A stretch of DNA of 64,000 nt, taken from contig MNCI01006151.1 of the NCBI GenBank assembly GCA_015680685.1, positions 1,446,494 to 1,510,493 on the forward strand, read 5' to 3'. Within the stretch, counting starts at the first letter, position 1. Each line of letters opens with the position of its first letter. Positions 35,471 to 46,972 of the stretch are shown in pieces. Below the pieces are notes generated by a model. The model ran no database searches. It had not been told where the DNA came from and saw nothing but the letters and a program-made list of their open reading frames with translations. The translations under genes and the position numbers were made by a program. Origin of the DNA: Gnetum montanum (Eukaryota; Streptophyta; Gnetopsida; Gnetales; Gnetaceae).

Positions 35471-36312
35471 TGATGAGTGGTGAGGTTTCGCTACACCCAA
35501 CCATATGAATCACAAGAATCCATGCATGATCCAGTCAAACTCTACAGACCTTAAATTCCTAAGTATACTAGTTCTAGAAAGTGAAATCTAATTGGGATGA
35601 TCATTGTCTTCTTAGTTCCACTCATGAGGTACAAGTGTATAGTGTAACTAAGGTATATAATTTCTATTATTTTATATTTTATAAGTTTAATCACCTAGAA
35701 CAAGAATGAAAGGTAGAGGAATTTAATATTTAATTAATCTACTACCTAGCTAGCCTAACACAAGTACCCATTTCCACTCTCCAGACACATCCTGAACACA
35801 TATAGCATTACTGGGTTACCAAATGTTAAAGCATTTCTAGGTTACCAAGCACTACACGTATGCTTGAAGTGGTCATGCTTATGTTCATTAACAACTAGAA
35901 ATTAATTACTTAATTAAAGTGAATTAAGGTAAAGTGCATGAATATTAAATGCATTAAAGAAAACATTAATCTATTCTCAATGCTACACAAATTATCAAAA
36001 GGGCTTGTCTTTATTTCCATCGCACTACTATGCTCAAGTACATCAATGCTTCAATAAAAATCCATACACACTCAAACTCCTACTATGGGCACTCAAAAAT
36101 ATTCTAACTCTAGAATGGCTAAATTGCAAGAACTTTGATACTCTATGCAAAAACTAATAATGAAAATCATGTGCCCAAGCACTATATTTATATGTTGGCA
36201 TATACCCTATGATATCAGATATTCAACATCTCTTGTTGTTTGATATCGTGTATCCAATATTGAGGCTTTGATATCACATACTCAATATCAGAGCATATCT
36301 AAACATGATTCA
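35471..36312 (-). repeat. 5' LTR of element B
   Basis: 842 bases, TGATGAGTGG...ATGATTCA. Near its U3 start the arms ATATTGAG (36257-36264) and CTCAATAT (36281-36288) form an 8-base stem. Confidence 0.85.
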
Positions 36313-36665
36313 TTAGCCACCTATCCAAAATCTCATTATTGTTTACCAAAATTCTTTCATCTACTTCTTTGATTCATTTGACATTATTAATGTTCTTATG
36401 TTTATTGTTTCTAATGTTTGCCAATTTATAAATAATTTTTTCTCCTTCCTTTATTTCTAGATTTTTATAAAATTTATCCAAGGCCTTATGTTTGGCTTTG
36501 GCTACTACTATGGCTATATCCTTCTTTGCCATTTTGTATATCAGCATATTTTCTTGGTTATCAATTTGGCATCACTCCTTGAAGTATTTTTTCCTATTTG
36601 AAATACTATGTTGTACTTCATCACTCCACCACCATGTCTCCTTTCGAATGTATATCTATATATGT
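36313..36665 (-). mobile_element. RTE-like LINE, region before reverse transcriptase
   Basis: The minus strand reads ETWWWSDEVQ, then NRKKYFKE, KMAKKDIAIVVAKAKHKALD, EGEKIIYKLANIRN and NNNEILDRW, the conserved linker between endonuclease and RT of plant RTE elements, with few stops. It is interrupted at 36312 by element B and continues at 26331. No clear endonuclease is readable further right, so the LINE may be 5'-truncated near 36665. Confidence 0.8.
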
Positions 36666-37959
36666 TTGGATGCACAAATTATAATACTCGTTTACTTGTA
36701 AATAAAATTTGTAATTTGACATGTTTGACATATGTGGTATTTTATATTTTTAATAATTTTGGTAATAAAATTTATATTATTCCTGTTATTTTTATTATTT
36801 TATTTTATTCACTGATTTGCTTGTGAGACTATTAAATAGTTTTAATGTGACTAGAAAAGTGAATGGATGTGGGGCTATACAATGGTAAAGTAATGTGTGA
36901 GTTGTGGTAGTAATTTCTAATCCTATTATTTATTATTTCAAATTTTATATTTTATTTTAGTTAATTTGATCTTAAATTTGATACATGTATGATATATTGA
37001 ATAGGATTAGGTACCCAGGTTTCTTGCTATCTTAATTAAAATAAGGCTAAGGTATCTAGAGGGTAATATGATGTTATATGTCATATTAGTATTTTTGATT
37101 ATTTTTAAATTAGTTTATTTTTAATTTTATTTTTTATTGTTAGACATAAGAATGATAGGGAGACAACATTAAATATAGTAAATAATGGTTAATTAGCATC
37201 TAGGTGCATAACTAAAAATCTTCTAGAATTAGACCATTAGGCTTAACACTTGTAAATGCAAAATAGGGAGTGTGTAATAAGGCTCATGGCCAAATTTATC
37301 TAATAGATATGAACCAAAGGTATGACATGGAGTCTCACCCCAAAAGAAGATAAGGTTAAACTTAGGAAATAAAATAAAAATTTCACTTAAATGTAGCAAA
37401 GTTTCATCTCACTAATGGAGTAGGATGGAAACTTCCAATAACTGGGAAATTTTTGTTTTAAAAAATATAATCATAATAGAACACTCTTGAACTATCATTG
37501 GTATTTACTATCAGATTTGGTACATTGAAGGCTTTGATATGCATAGAGGTCAATCTCCAAGTTTGAAATATGAAATCAATAGAATTTGCAAATTTGGCTT
37601 GACCATGAGTTATGAGACATCTTGCCATTGAAGAAGATGTCTCATGCTTAGAGGATACATCTTGTCATAACAAGAGATAACTTGCTTGAGAACCAAGGTT
37701 AATAGGGGGATATCTTGTCAAGCATGAAGATGTCCTGAATGGCCAAGAAAGATGATATTAAGAGTGAAAATAGCCAAGAATCTCCAAGTTAGTCATGGGA
37801 AAGGTTTCCTTAGGGTTCTTGGACTTGTAATTCATAAATATTGATTATGTTTGCACGTTTTGCATGGAAGGGTACATGTGAATGCATGCGAGAGTTGGAA
37901 GAGAAATTGCACAAGAGTTGTATGCATCTATGTTATTAATTGTATTTGTTATTAGCCAT
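36666..37959. other. AT-rich unclassified DNA
   Basis: Strongly AT-rich to about 37200, then mixed sequence up to copia element G. No ORF, repeat copy or RNA gene is recognised. A part near 37600-37780 repeats the word 'atcttg' loosely but shows no clear unit. Confidence 0.35.
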
Positions 37960-37964
37960 TGTAT

Positions 37965-38431
37965 TTTAACAATGTGACCCAAAATTAGGAATTTGAAAAA
38001 TGTGTATGCCAATTTTTTATCTTCAGATTATAACACTCCTAGCTATTTTGGGCATTTATTCTCATTTCTAAAATAGGAAAATAGGATAATTTATCATTTC
38101 TTGCTATTTTAGGGTGTGACTAAGTGCTATATAATATTGTGATGGGATGTGTGTCAGATCAACAAGAAGAGTTAGGGAAGGCATATCTGTAAGTAGCTAC
38201 TATATTGCAATGTGGGTATTTCTATTTTTCCTTCTTACATTTGCTAAAGAGAATCCTATATTCTAATGGATGTAGGCACTTTGTTGAATCACATAAATGT
38301 CTATTCTATTTTGCATTTATTTCTTCATTTTTCTTTTGTTGTGTTTCTTGTTTTTATTTAACGTATTGCATTCAACATTCTTTCTTCTATCTACTATTTG
38401 ATCTCAAGATTTTTCTACAAATTTCTTTACA
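37965..38431 (+). repeat. 5' LTR of copia element G
   Basis: Ends ...TTCTTTACA. It contains TATATAATATTG (about 38133) as TATA box and is collinear with 41999-42465 throughout, without large indels. Confidence 0.9.
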
Positions 38432-38471
38432 ATTGGTATCGGAGCAAGATATTAGTGATAACTGTAGAATA

Positions 38472-39210
38472 ATGGCCTCTTAGGTTTCAAATGCAAAGTT
38501 TGAAGTGAAGAAGTTTAATGGAAAGAACAACTTCAGGTTGTGGTAGACCATAGTTAGGAATCTACTCATTCGCCAAGGTTTACACAAGGCATTCCAAGGG
38601 AAAGCAAGGAAATGTGTAGGAATGTCAAACAAAGATTGGGAGGATTTACATTTGAGAGCTCAGAGCACCATTTTCTTGAGTCTTGTAGATTAGGTCTTGT
38701 TCAATGTTGCAAAGGAGGTTTCAACTACTATATTGTGGAGGAAGTTGAAGTGTTTGTATATGATCAATTCTCTCACAAACAAGCTATATTTAAAGTTAGA
38801 GCTATGTGACTTCAAGATGAGGGGATGTCCATTGTGGACCATCTAAATGCTCTTAATGTGCTTATCTACTACCTGTTGAGCATTGAGGTGCAGGTTCAGG
38901 AGGAAGATTAAGCCCTCATCTTGTTGAAATCTCTCTCATTGTCATAGAAGCCTCCTGTAATCACATTGATCTATGGAAAGGATGTCATAGAGTTTGAGAT
39001 GGTGATTAAAGCTCTTCTTTCAAACGAAAGGATGAAGGCCTTAAATATAGAAACATCCAAAGAAGGCCTGAAAACTAAAGGATGCATGATAGAGAGAGGC
39101 TTTGATAGATGTTTTCCCAAATCAAAGTTGAGATCTAGAAAAGAAAATAAGAAGGAGAAGGAGTGCTTGTACTGTCAGAAGAAGAGACATTTCAAGTGTG
39201 AATGTTGAAA
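38472..39210 (+). pseudogene. gag of copia element G
   Basis: Starts MAS at 38472. KFEVKKFNGKNNFRLW, a LHKAFQGKARK stretch and IYGKDVIEFEMV follow, and then the zinc knuckle CLYCQKKRHFKCEC (C-x2-C-x4-H-x4-C). This is the gag pattern of Tork-like plant copia elements related to TNT1. It is interrupted by stops and frameshifts. Confidence 0.85.
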
Positions 39211-40140
39211 GCTAAAAGAAACTATGAAGCCAAGAAAAAGGTAGAAGACAATCCTTTTTCTCAAAAGGAGGTGAACACTATAGATAGAGCTCAGAGCTAC
39301 TACATCCATGTTATGGCATAGGCTACTTGGACACATCAGTGAGCTTGCGTTGAACAATCTACTCAATTAGAATATAATACTATGAGTGCATAGAATAGAA
39401 TATGAGTTCTATGAGTACTATGTTTATGGAAAGCAATGCAAGGTCAAGTTTGTAAGCTGTGGAACTAGGAGTAAGGACACCTTGGATCTTGTGAATAGTG
39501 ATGTTTCAGATCTCAAGGCATAAGGTATTTCATTGCTTTCATTAATGACAAATCAAGAAAGGTATTGGTCATTTCTCTGAAAGAAAAATCTAATGCTTTT
39601 GAAAGGTTTAAAATTTTTAAAGCCTTAATGGAGAGAAGCATTGCTAAGAAGATTAAGTGTCTAAGGTCAAATTGTGAGGGAGAATATATCTTGAAGGATT
39701 TTTAGGTATACTACAAGTTTGAAGGAATCAAAAGGCATTTGAATGTTCTAGTTAATTTGTAGCATAATGGTGTTATAGAAAGGATGAATCATACACTTCT
39801 AGAATGTGCTAGAATCATAATGAGCTATGCAGGACTTGACAAGGCATTTTGGATGAAGGTATTCAATACAACATGTTATTTGGTGAATAGAACTTCTTTT
39901 GTAATCAATTGTAAGGATCTAGAGGAGATATGAAGTGGATCACTAGGGAGATAAGATCATCTTAGGACTTTTGGCTACATAATGTATGTTGATATTCTAA
40001 GTATCTAGAGAAGCAAGCTAGATCCTAAATCCAAGAAATGCACATTTCTTGGATATGCAAATGCCACCAAGGAACACAGGTTATGGGATCCTATCTCTAG
40101 GAAGATATCCATTAGCAGGGATGTAGTATTTGATGAATCT
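39211..40140 (+). pseudogene. Integrase of copia element G
   Basis: The integrase zinc-binding entry LWHRLLGHISE appears at about 39315, only some 100 bases after the gag zinc knuckle. The aspartic protease normally between them is absent. Core motifs: KKIKCLRSNCEGEYI (normally RSDNGGEY, Asp to Asn), NGVIERMNHTLLE with the catalytic Glu kept, and AFWMKV. Confidence 0.75.
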
Positions 40141-40419
40141 TCTCCTTTATAGAAGAATGGAAAGGAACAAACTATAGAGGATCATTCTCTAGAGGAAGTT
40201 TCTATGGAGCTGTAATCACTTGAAAGTGACAACAATAAGGAGAATAGAGAAAAGACTCAAGTGAAAGCACTTGAAGGAGCATAGAGACAAGTGGAGGTAT
40301 GAAGATCTTTAAGGGTAACCAAAGGCAATCTAGTAAGAAGGTTTCATGAAAATATTTCCTATCTTGTTTTGGTTGTAGATATAAAAGATTCAACGTCTTA
40401 TCAAGAGGCATTGAGTGAA

Positions 40420-41930
40420 TAGCAGAAATAGTGGCAAGTAGCCATGGAAGAAGAGATGCAATATCTCTTAAAGAATGTGACTTGGGAGTTGGTGGAGCTT
40501 CCTAAGGGCAAGAAAGAAATTGACTATATATGGTTATTTAAGCTGAAGTGTGCTACAATAGAAATGATTAAAAGGTTTAAGACAAGGTTGGTGGAAAAAG
40601 GGTACCTTTAGAAATTAGGTGTATACTTCTTGGCATGTTTGCACCAGTAGCCAAGTTAGCTTCAATGAGGATCATTTTGCCTTTAGCTGCTATGAATGAT
40701 CTAGAGCTAGAGAAGATGGATGTTAATATAGCTTTTCTACATGGTGTATTAAAAGTGGAAATCTTCATGAAATGACTTGAATGATTTGTTGTGAAAATAA
40801 AGGAGTATCTTGTGTGAAAGTTGAAGAAGGCATTATAATGGCTGAAATAGAGTCTAAGGCAATAGCACAAAAGGTTTGGTTATTTAATGTGCAAAATTGA
40901 TTTCCATAGGTGTACTATAGATCCATGTGTGTACAATAGAAAGTGTGAGGATGAAAACCTCATTTCATTAGTTCTATCTATGGATGACATGCTTATTTTA
41001 GGTAAGAATAAGGTGGAGATTAGGAAACTCAAAGAGCTATTGGAAACAAAGTTTGACATGAAAGACTTAGGGGCAACTAAGCATATCCTTGGCATAGATA
41101 TCATTTGTGATAGAAGAAATAGAAAGTTATGGTTATCTCAAAAATACTACATCAAAAAGGTTCTTAAGAGGTTTGGTATGCAGAATGCCAAACTAGTGGG
41201 AACTCCCATTAGAATGCCCTTCAAGTTGTCTTCTTAGCTTTGCCCTCAAAGTGAGAAAGCAAGGGAGTATATGTATCGAGGTCCATACTCTAGTGTTTTT
41301 GGTAGCTTGATGTCTACAATTGTAGGTATAATACTAGACATTGTGCATGATGTTAGACTTTTCAACAAGTTCATGGGAATCTAGGAAAGAAGCATTGGAA
41401 AACTATGCAATAGATTCTTAGGTATCTTAAAGGAACATTAGGGCTATCTATTTGCTATAGTAGATATAAGAAGAGCTTAGTAGGCTATTGTAATTTAGAC
41501 TTTGCGGGGGATTTGGACAAAAGGAATTCTACATTAAGGCAAGTATTCACAATGGTATAAGAACCTATTTCTTGAAAGTCCACGCTTCAGTCAGTGGTGG
41601 CTCTTTCTACCATGGAGGCAGAATACATTGCTACTTTGCAAGCTTGCAGAGAAGAGATTTGGCTATAGAATCTTTTAGAGGGTTTGGATAGGCATGATGA
41701 GAAGATTCTAATATTCTGTGATAGTCATAGTGTCATCTTTTCAATCTAGCATTTCATGAAAGATCAAAGCACATACAGCCAAAATACCACTTTTTTTAGT
41801 AATAGGTGGAGGAAAGGTATGTAGATTTGTGGAGTTTACATTTTGATTTATCTAGTGGATATGTTAACAAAGCCTCTTCTATTGGAGAATTTCATGTAGT
41901 TCTTGAACTTTTATAGCTTCATCAAAGGTA
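40420..41930 (+). pseudogene. Reverse transcriptase and RNase H of copia element G
   Basis: RT begins with the AMEEEMQYL...TWELVELPKGKK signature at about 40440. A continuous frame at 40887-41237 carries DPCVYNR, the SMDDMLI box (normally YVDDMLI), KELLETKFDMKDLG and the motif LGIDI. RNase H follows with STMEAEYIA (about 41610) and ACREEIWL. Several frame changes occur. Confidence 0.85.
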
Positions 41931-41998
41931 GTTGAGTAGTTGATATGGAGGATTCAGTGAAGGAGATGCAAGGATCAATTTTGGCTCAAGGTGGAGAT

Positions 41999-42465
41999 TG
42001 TAACAATGTGTGCCAAAGTTAGGAGTTCTAAAACTATGTATGTTGATTTTCTATCTTCAAATTGTAATGCTCCTAGCTATTTTGGACATTTATTCTTATT
42101 GCTAAAATAGGAGAATATGAGTGGTTATAATTGCTTGCTATTTTAGGGTGTGCCTAAGTGCTATATAATATTGTGATGGGGTGTGTGTCAGATGAACAAG
42201 AAGAGTGAGGAGAGGCATATCTGTCAACAACTATTGTATTATAGTGTGAGTGCTTATATTTTTCCTTCTTTCATTTGATAAAGAAAATCCTCCATTCTCA
42301 TGGATGTAGGCACTTTGTTGAATCACATAAATATCTATTCTGTTTTGCATTTATTTCTTTATTATTCTTTTGTTGTGTTTCTTGTTTTTATTCATGGTAT
42401 TGCATTCAATATTCTTCCTTCTATTTGTTTTTCAATCTCGAGATTTTTCCATAAATTTTGTTACA
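41999..42465 (+). repeat. 3' LTR of copia element G
   Basis: TGTAACAATGTGTG...TTTTGTTACA, directly after GGTGGAGAT. Same length as the 5' LTR. Confidence 0.9.
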
Positions 42466-42470
42466 TGTAA

Positions 42471-43484
42471 TTCTTTGTGTATGTATGGACCTTAGTTCTA
42501 TATGTATGGGAGAGATATCATTCAATTATGTAATGCATTGAGGTCAATCACATGTGTGGTTGTAAAGTCTCATTCTCTACAATATCCTTGAGTGTGTGGG
42601 TGTGTTGTTTGTAAGATAGTGGTTTTGTTGTAATTGTAATCTTTTTTTGAATTAATCGAAGATAGATAGTTTTCTTATTTTCTAAGAACTTAATTATCTT
42701 TCATAAATTATAAATTTGATGTGTTTGAAGGGTTAAAGAAAATTGGAGTGGCCCTACTTCACAATACCAACTCTTTTTTATTGTTACAAATGATTTTAAT
42801 CAAAAAAATATGTACAAGAACCAAATGGTATTGAAATAGATTGTATATGATTATTGGGACTAAGAAAACCAACCATTTACTACTCAACTCTTTGAAAAAT
42901 TAAAAAAATATTAAATAACTCAATAAAATATAGAACTTTAGCATATTCTTTAAACTAGGTATCAAAATATGGTGTTTATCTCCAAATGAACAACACTACA
43001 TACTTATGTAAAATAGCCCTTTATCTTGGGTATGCTACATCATTGAAGCATTACTTAGATTAATAAGCATAATTATTTTAGGATAGTACTTAACATAAAT
43101 AACTTAAGTATTATATTTTTCATGAGAATGATTTTTTCTTACCAGCAACCATTCTTTGAAATTACACCTTTTGGTAATACCCATTTCTCACATCATTTAA
43201 CTATGAATCCAAACTTTTAATACAATATAGGTAACCTAAATTTTTAATGAACACATAATATAATCTAAGATTAACAATCAATTATTCATATATATTATTA
43301 AGAAGAACAAAATTTGACATCTTATTTGCAGCAACATCATTAGAAAAATGTATCTCAAAGTTTTACTTGCTAGCTAGTAAATTTGCATTACAAGAAACAA
43401 AAGGAATTTTCATATTAATAAAAGAAGAAAATATATCAACATTAGTAGAAGACGATGGATGTGATTTAGAATCCCCTATGGATG
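42471..43484. other. Unclassified AT-rich DNA right of element G
   Basis: No ORF or known repeat is seen. The first 300 bases contain TGTTGTAATTGTAATC and resemble copia-type R/U5 sequence, so G may sit inside an older LTR, but no matching end is found. Confidence 0.3.
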
Positions 43485-44016
43485 AATGATAAATGATCAC
43501 TTCAAGCATAACACATATTCACTTGGTAATCTCAGTAGCATTATTGCTTGGTATGTCTAGTAGCATGGTGCTTGGGTGCTCAGCAATGGATACGTGGGTT
43601 CAGGATGTGTACAGAAAGTGGGATTGGATACTTATGTTAGGATTAGTTAAATGCTAGTTAATTAGTTAATTTAGATTTGTTAATCAAATTCCTTTCTATC
43701 TACATTTTGAGCATCAAATCTTAAAACATAAAATGATAGAAATCAGATGCCTTAGTTACACTTAACCATACCAATGTACATCACAAGTGTAATTAGGAGG
43801 ATAATGATTGACCTTATGGCAAGATTCACTTCCTAAAGAACTAGTGTACCCAAAATGAGAAAGTCCAAAACATTTGACTAAATTGCATGTGAATGCTTTG
43901 TGATTCATAATAAGTGTAAGAGTGTTGGTAGGCACTAAGGTGGTGGTGGTGGTGATCCACCTTCCTCTTCATCCACTTCATCCAATTCTAAACATTCCTC
44001 TTCATCTGATAGTTCT
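43485..44016 (+). mobile_element. Fragment of the gypsy family: partial LTR joined to a gag piece
   Basis: 43485-43907 matches the second half of the E1 LTR (9235-9660), starting mid-LTR. 43908-44016 encodes a Ser-rich stretch (DPPSSSSTSSNSKHSSSSD) resembling the Ser-rich part of gag in element B (about 34670-34640, minus). The LTR end, primer site and start of gag are missing between them, so a deletion joined the two. It ends where element F begins. Confidence 0.6.
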
Positions 44017-44530
44017 TGTAACGTCTCGTCCCTCGTTAAGGGTGGAAAAAATTGTAAACAATGTAATTAACCTTATAATGAAGGGGTACCTCATTATGAG
44101 GAGTTATGACTATTCATGTATCCCTTATGAAAGGGTTTCACCTATGCTATTTAAGGCTGGGGTTAAAGGTCATGCCGACATGGAGTTGCAGACCCTAGAG
44201 AGGCAAGTAATGGGAGCCAGGTAAAGTAGGATAGAAAGGGTACTAGCTCACCGTTCTGGTTGGGTTATACACCTAACCATGATGGCAATGTTGGATTGCC
44301 TCTAAGGCTTAAGTGGCATAGGAAGATAATCCAAAAGGGTGTTATAGTACTCTCTTCCATTAATACAAATTTTCCATTTTCCTTTCCTTCCTTAATTCTT
44401 TAGTATCAATTATTTATTTTCTAATTAATTCATTATTTAAATGTTTATAATCTTTCCAATATGTTATCCATGATGAATATAATAAATTAGGCATTCATAT
44501 TTTTATGAGATCTGAGAATGGGATGTCACA
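44017..44530 (+). repeat. 5' LTR of element F
   Basis: TGTAACGTCTCGTCCC...GATGTCACA, 514 bases. It matches 53054-53377 over its first two thirds. Confidence 0.9.
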
Positions 44531-44532
44531 TT

Positions 44533-44544
44533 TGGTATCAGAGC
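44533..44544 (+). promoter_or_regulatory. Primer binding site of element F (initiator Met tRNA)
   Basis: TGGTATCAGAGC, two bases after the LTR end. This is the canonical plant initiator-Met primer site, fully preserved. Confidence 0.9.
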
Positions 44545-44739
44545 AAACCATGATTCAAGAATCAAAATGAAAGAAAAACCTTATTTTATTATTCTCATAG
44601 AACACAAATACATTTAAGAAAAATAACAACATGTAGGAAAATATTATTTTATTTTATTATTAAAAGGAATGAAGAGGAAGTACATCGTGAAAGAAAAAAG
44701 GGGGTAGAATGGGAAAATAAAGAAAAGGGAGAACTATAA

Positions 44740-46972
44740 TTATTTGTTATGACCAAATGATTCAATAAGATCTAAAACTATCTTTAATTGGGATTTTCTC
44801 TCTTTAATAGTAGCATTTGCTTTGCTAAGCACTGCTTTACATCCAACCAGTCTATCACATGGTTTTTTGATATATTTAATTGCATGTCTCACTACAGCTG
44901 CTGATTCCTCTTTTCTTTAAAGTTGAGTCTTCAACATTTCCACTTGTACTTATTGATCATCCACATCTCTTTGCCATTCCTTTTTCTTTCTCTATAGAAA
45001 AAAAATTAAATTATGAGTTATGAATAAATTAACAAACCAAAAGGAGAAAATGAAGAAAAATATATATATATTACTTGAAATTGATCATTATCAATTTGAA
45101 GGAAATGTGCATGAGTATCCAGATGGCGAGCATAACATGTTACACTTTTCAACTCTCCTAAGAGTTTCTTTATAATTTTTATAGCATCTAGAGCCTCCTC
45201 AGGAATTGGATGCCAAGATGATGGAAGTCTAGCCTTTACTAAATCATAATATGCTTGAAATTGCATGATTGTGACTCCCGTAGATGATAGACATCCTCAC
45301 GAATAGAATAAGGTTTGTTGTCTAAAATTCGTTGATTAATACACTGAAGAAGCACAAGTTCTTCCTTAGCAACCACCACTATCATTCCCATAGAATAAGA
45401 AGAACCAAAGATAGAGAAACAGGAAATCACTGGAATAGATTTAGAAATTTTTGTTGGTGCTACTTGTAGAAGGAAACCTCTTCTAGGTGTCGAAGGAAAA
45501 GAAGGTATAAGTGGTGATCTAGGTGTTGGTGGAATAGGAGTCTGTGTAGAAGTAGCACCTGCATCACCTCTATCCATCTCTCGGATAAAATACTGTTGCT
45601 TCATGGACCTCTACAATATAAAAGACAATGTTATTAAAAAAATAAAATTATTATTAACATTATACAAGGAAAAAGAAGAAAGTATTCAAATAATGAAAAC
45701 CTACCTATGGTTGCTTTTCCTTATCACATCATGAACCTTGTTGAGGAGTTGGTTGGGATTATTGTTGAGCCTGTTGTTGGGTTGATTATCTTATAACTAC
45801 TGGACTACTAGAACCTTGCCCAATACATTGTCTTTGCAAAAGAAACTTATTAGAAAAATAATAATAATAAAAGAAAATATAAAAATATAGATAATACATT
45901 TAATTTAGTAAATTATATTTAAATATATACCTTGGAAGCATAAACTATGATTTTTTCTTGTGATTGAACTATACCAAAGGTTGAAGTACCTTGAATTTCT
46001 TCAACCTATGCAGATTCAACACTCTACATTGGTTCATTCTGTAACCCAGATTGCATTGTCAAATACATAAAATAAAAATATAATTAAGAAACAAGGAAAT
46101 AAAATGAACATGAAAGTACCTCACTGATTTCTTCCTGGCTTTGAGCTTGCTGTAAAGCTAATTGATTTTTTTGGGCATCCATAATCTTACTCCTCATAAC
46201 CCTCTCATCTTCAAGAAATTCAAGGTATAATCGAGGATTGTAATGGGTAAAAAAAATTTTGAGATGATCATAACTTAAGATCATACACATGATCAAAGGT
46301 ACACAACATAGATTATAGGATTTTAAAGGATGTTGGTGGGCAACATAAATTTCAATCATAGTAGTATAAAAAGCATAAAAACATGACATCGACCAATCAT
46401 AAACCCTACCAATTATAGCACCATAAAATATGAAAGTAGAATAAGAAGTAACATTGGATTGTTGTCTATACTATAGAACCTTACTATTGATGAATAAAAA
46501 TAAGTCAAAATAAGCATCATTAATGAAATTTTTACAAACGAATTGATTTTTGTAAATGATAGAATTAGTAACATAATTGGATAATTCTATCTTATAGAAA
46601 AATTTAAATTGTGGAGAACAAGTTGTAGGAATTAATAGATCCTTTCCTAGCTAAAAACCTAAGATACTTTGATATAAAGAGGAAGGATCGTTACTACTTC
46701 AAAAGCTAATTAAAAATTAGTGTTTTTCTGATTATCATATTGCTCAAACCAGTTTGCAAAAATACCCTTGCAAAAGGAAAGTTTAAAAATTGGAAAAAGT
46801 AGTAAATCAGCTAATCTAGAAGTAGTGAGAAACTGAAAACCATCCTTTCCAAGCAAGCTATGAACCCAATTATAAGTAGTAAGAACATTATTTTAGTGTA
46901 GAAAAATATTATTAGGCAATAAACAGTAGCTACCTAAAGGGCGTGAGGTAAAATTTGATGTTTGGAAGCCAT
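44740..46972 (-). pseudogene. Spliced antisense gene in the leader of element F
   Basis: The minus strand reads as five exons with short AT-rich introns: 46972-46120, 46038-45931, about 45831-45705, 45610-45075, 44991-44740, ending in TAA. Junctions are GAG/GTACTT, TTACAG/, AAG/GTATAT, GCAAAG/, TAG/GTAGGT, ATTGTAG/, CAA/GTAATA and CTATAG/. Exons one and two join in phase. The product would have about 620 residues: an N-terminal part rich in aromatic residues (GAIIGRVYDWSM, LYLEFLEDERVM), a Gln/Pro-rich middle (TPIPPTPRSPLIP) and a charged, helical, probably coiled-coil C-terminus (KSQLKIVLDLIES). A few stops and frameshifts show decay, fewer than in gag-pol. I recognise no family. Extra ORFs, some antisense, are known in plant Ty3/gypsy elements. 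Confidence 0.55.

Larger units (their letters stand above)
26332..36312 (-). mobile_element. Ty3/gypsy element B (Athila/Tat branch), complete structure
   Basis: About 10 kb: LTRs at 26332-27183 and 35471-36312, primer binding site 35452-35470, gag about 35333-33040, protease to integrase about 32940-29080, T-rich tract, 3' noncoding region, polypurine tract (27184-27193, minus GTGGAGGTA). A 5-base target duplication TTAGC flanks it. All coding regions are broken by stops and frameshifts. There is no extra ORF between pol and the 3' LTR, unlike E1, E2 and C. It is inserted in an RTE-like LINE. Confidence 0.9.
37965..42465 (+). mobile_element. Ty1/copia element G, complete ends, protease deleted
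   Basis: Two LTRs of equal length (467 bases: 37965-38431, 41999-42465), an initiator-Met primer site (TGGTATCGGAGC, 38434-38445), gag, integrase, RT and RNase H in copia order, and a polypurine tract (AAGGTGGAGAT, about 41989-41998). The flanks TGTAT (37960-37964) and TGTAA (42466-42470) are a probable target duplication with one change. The 5' LTR start is TTTAAC for TGTAAC. It is dead, with many stops. Confidence 0.9.
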
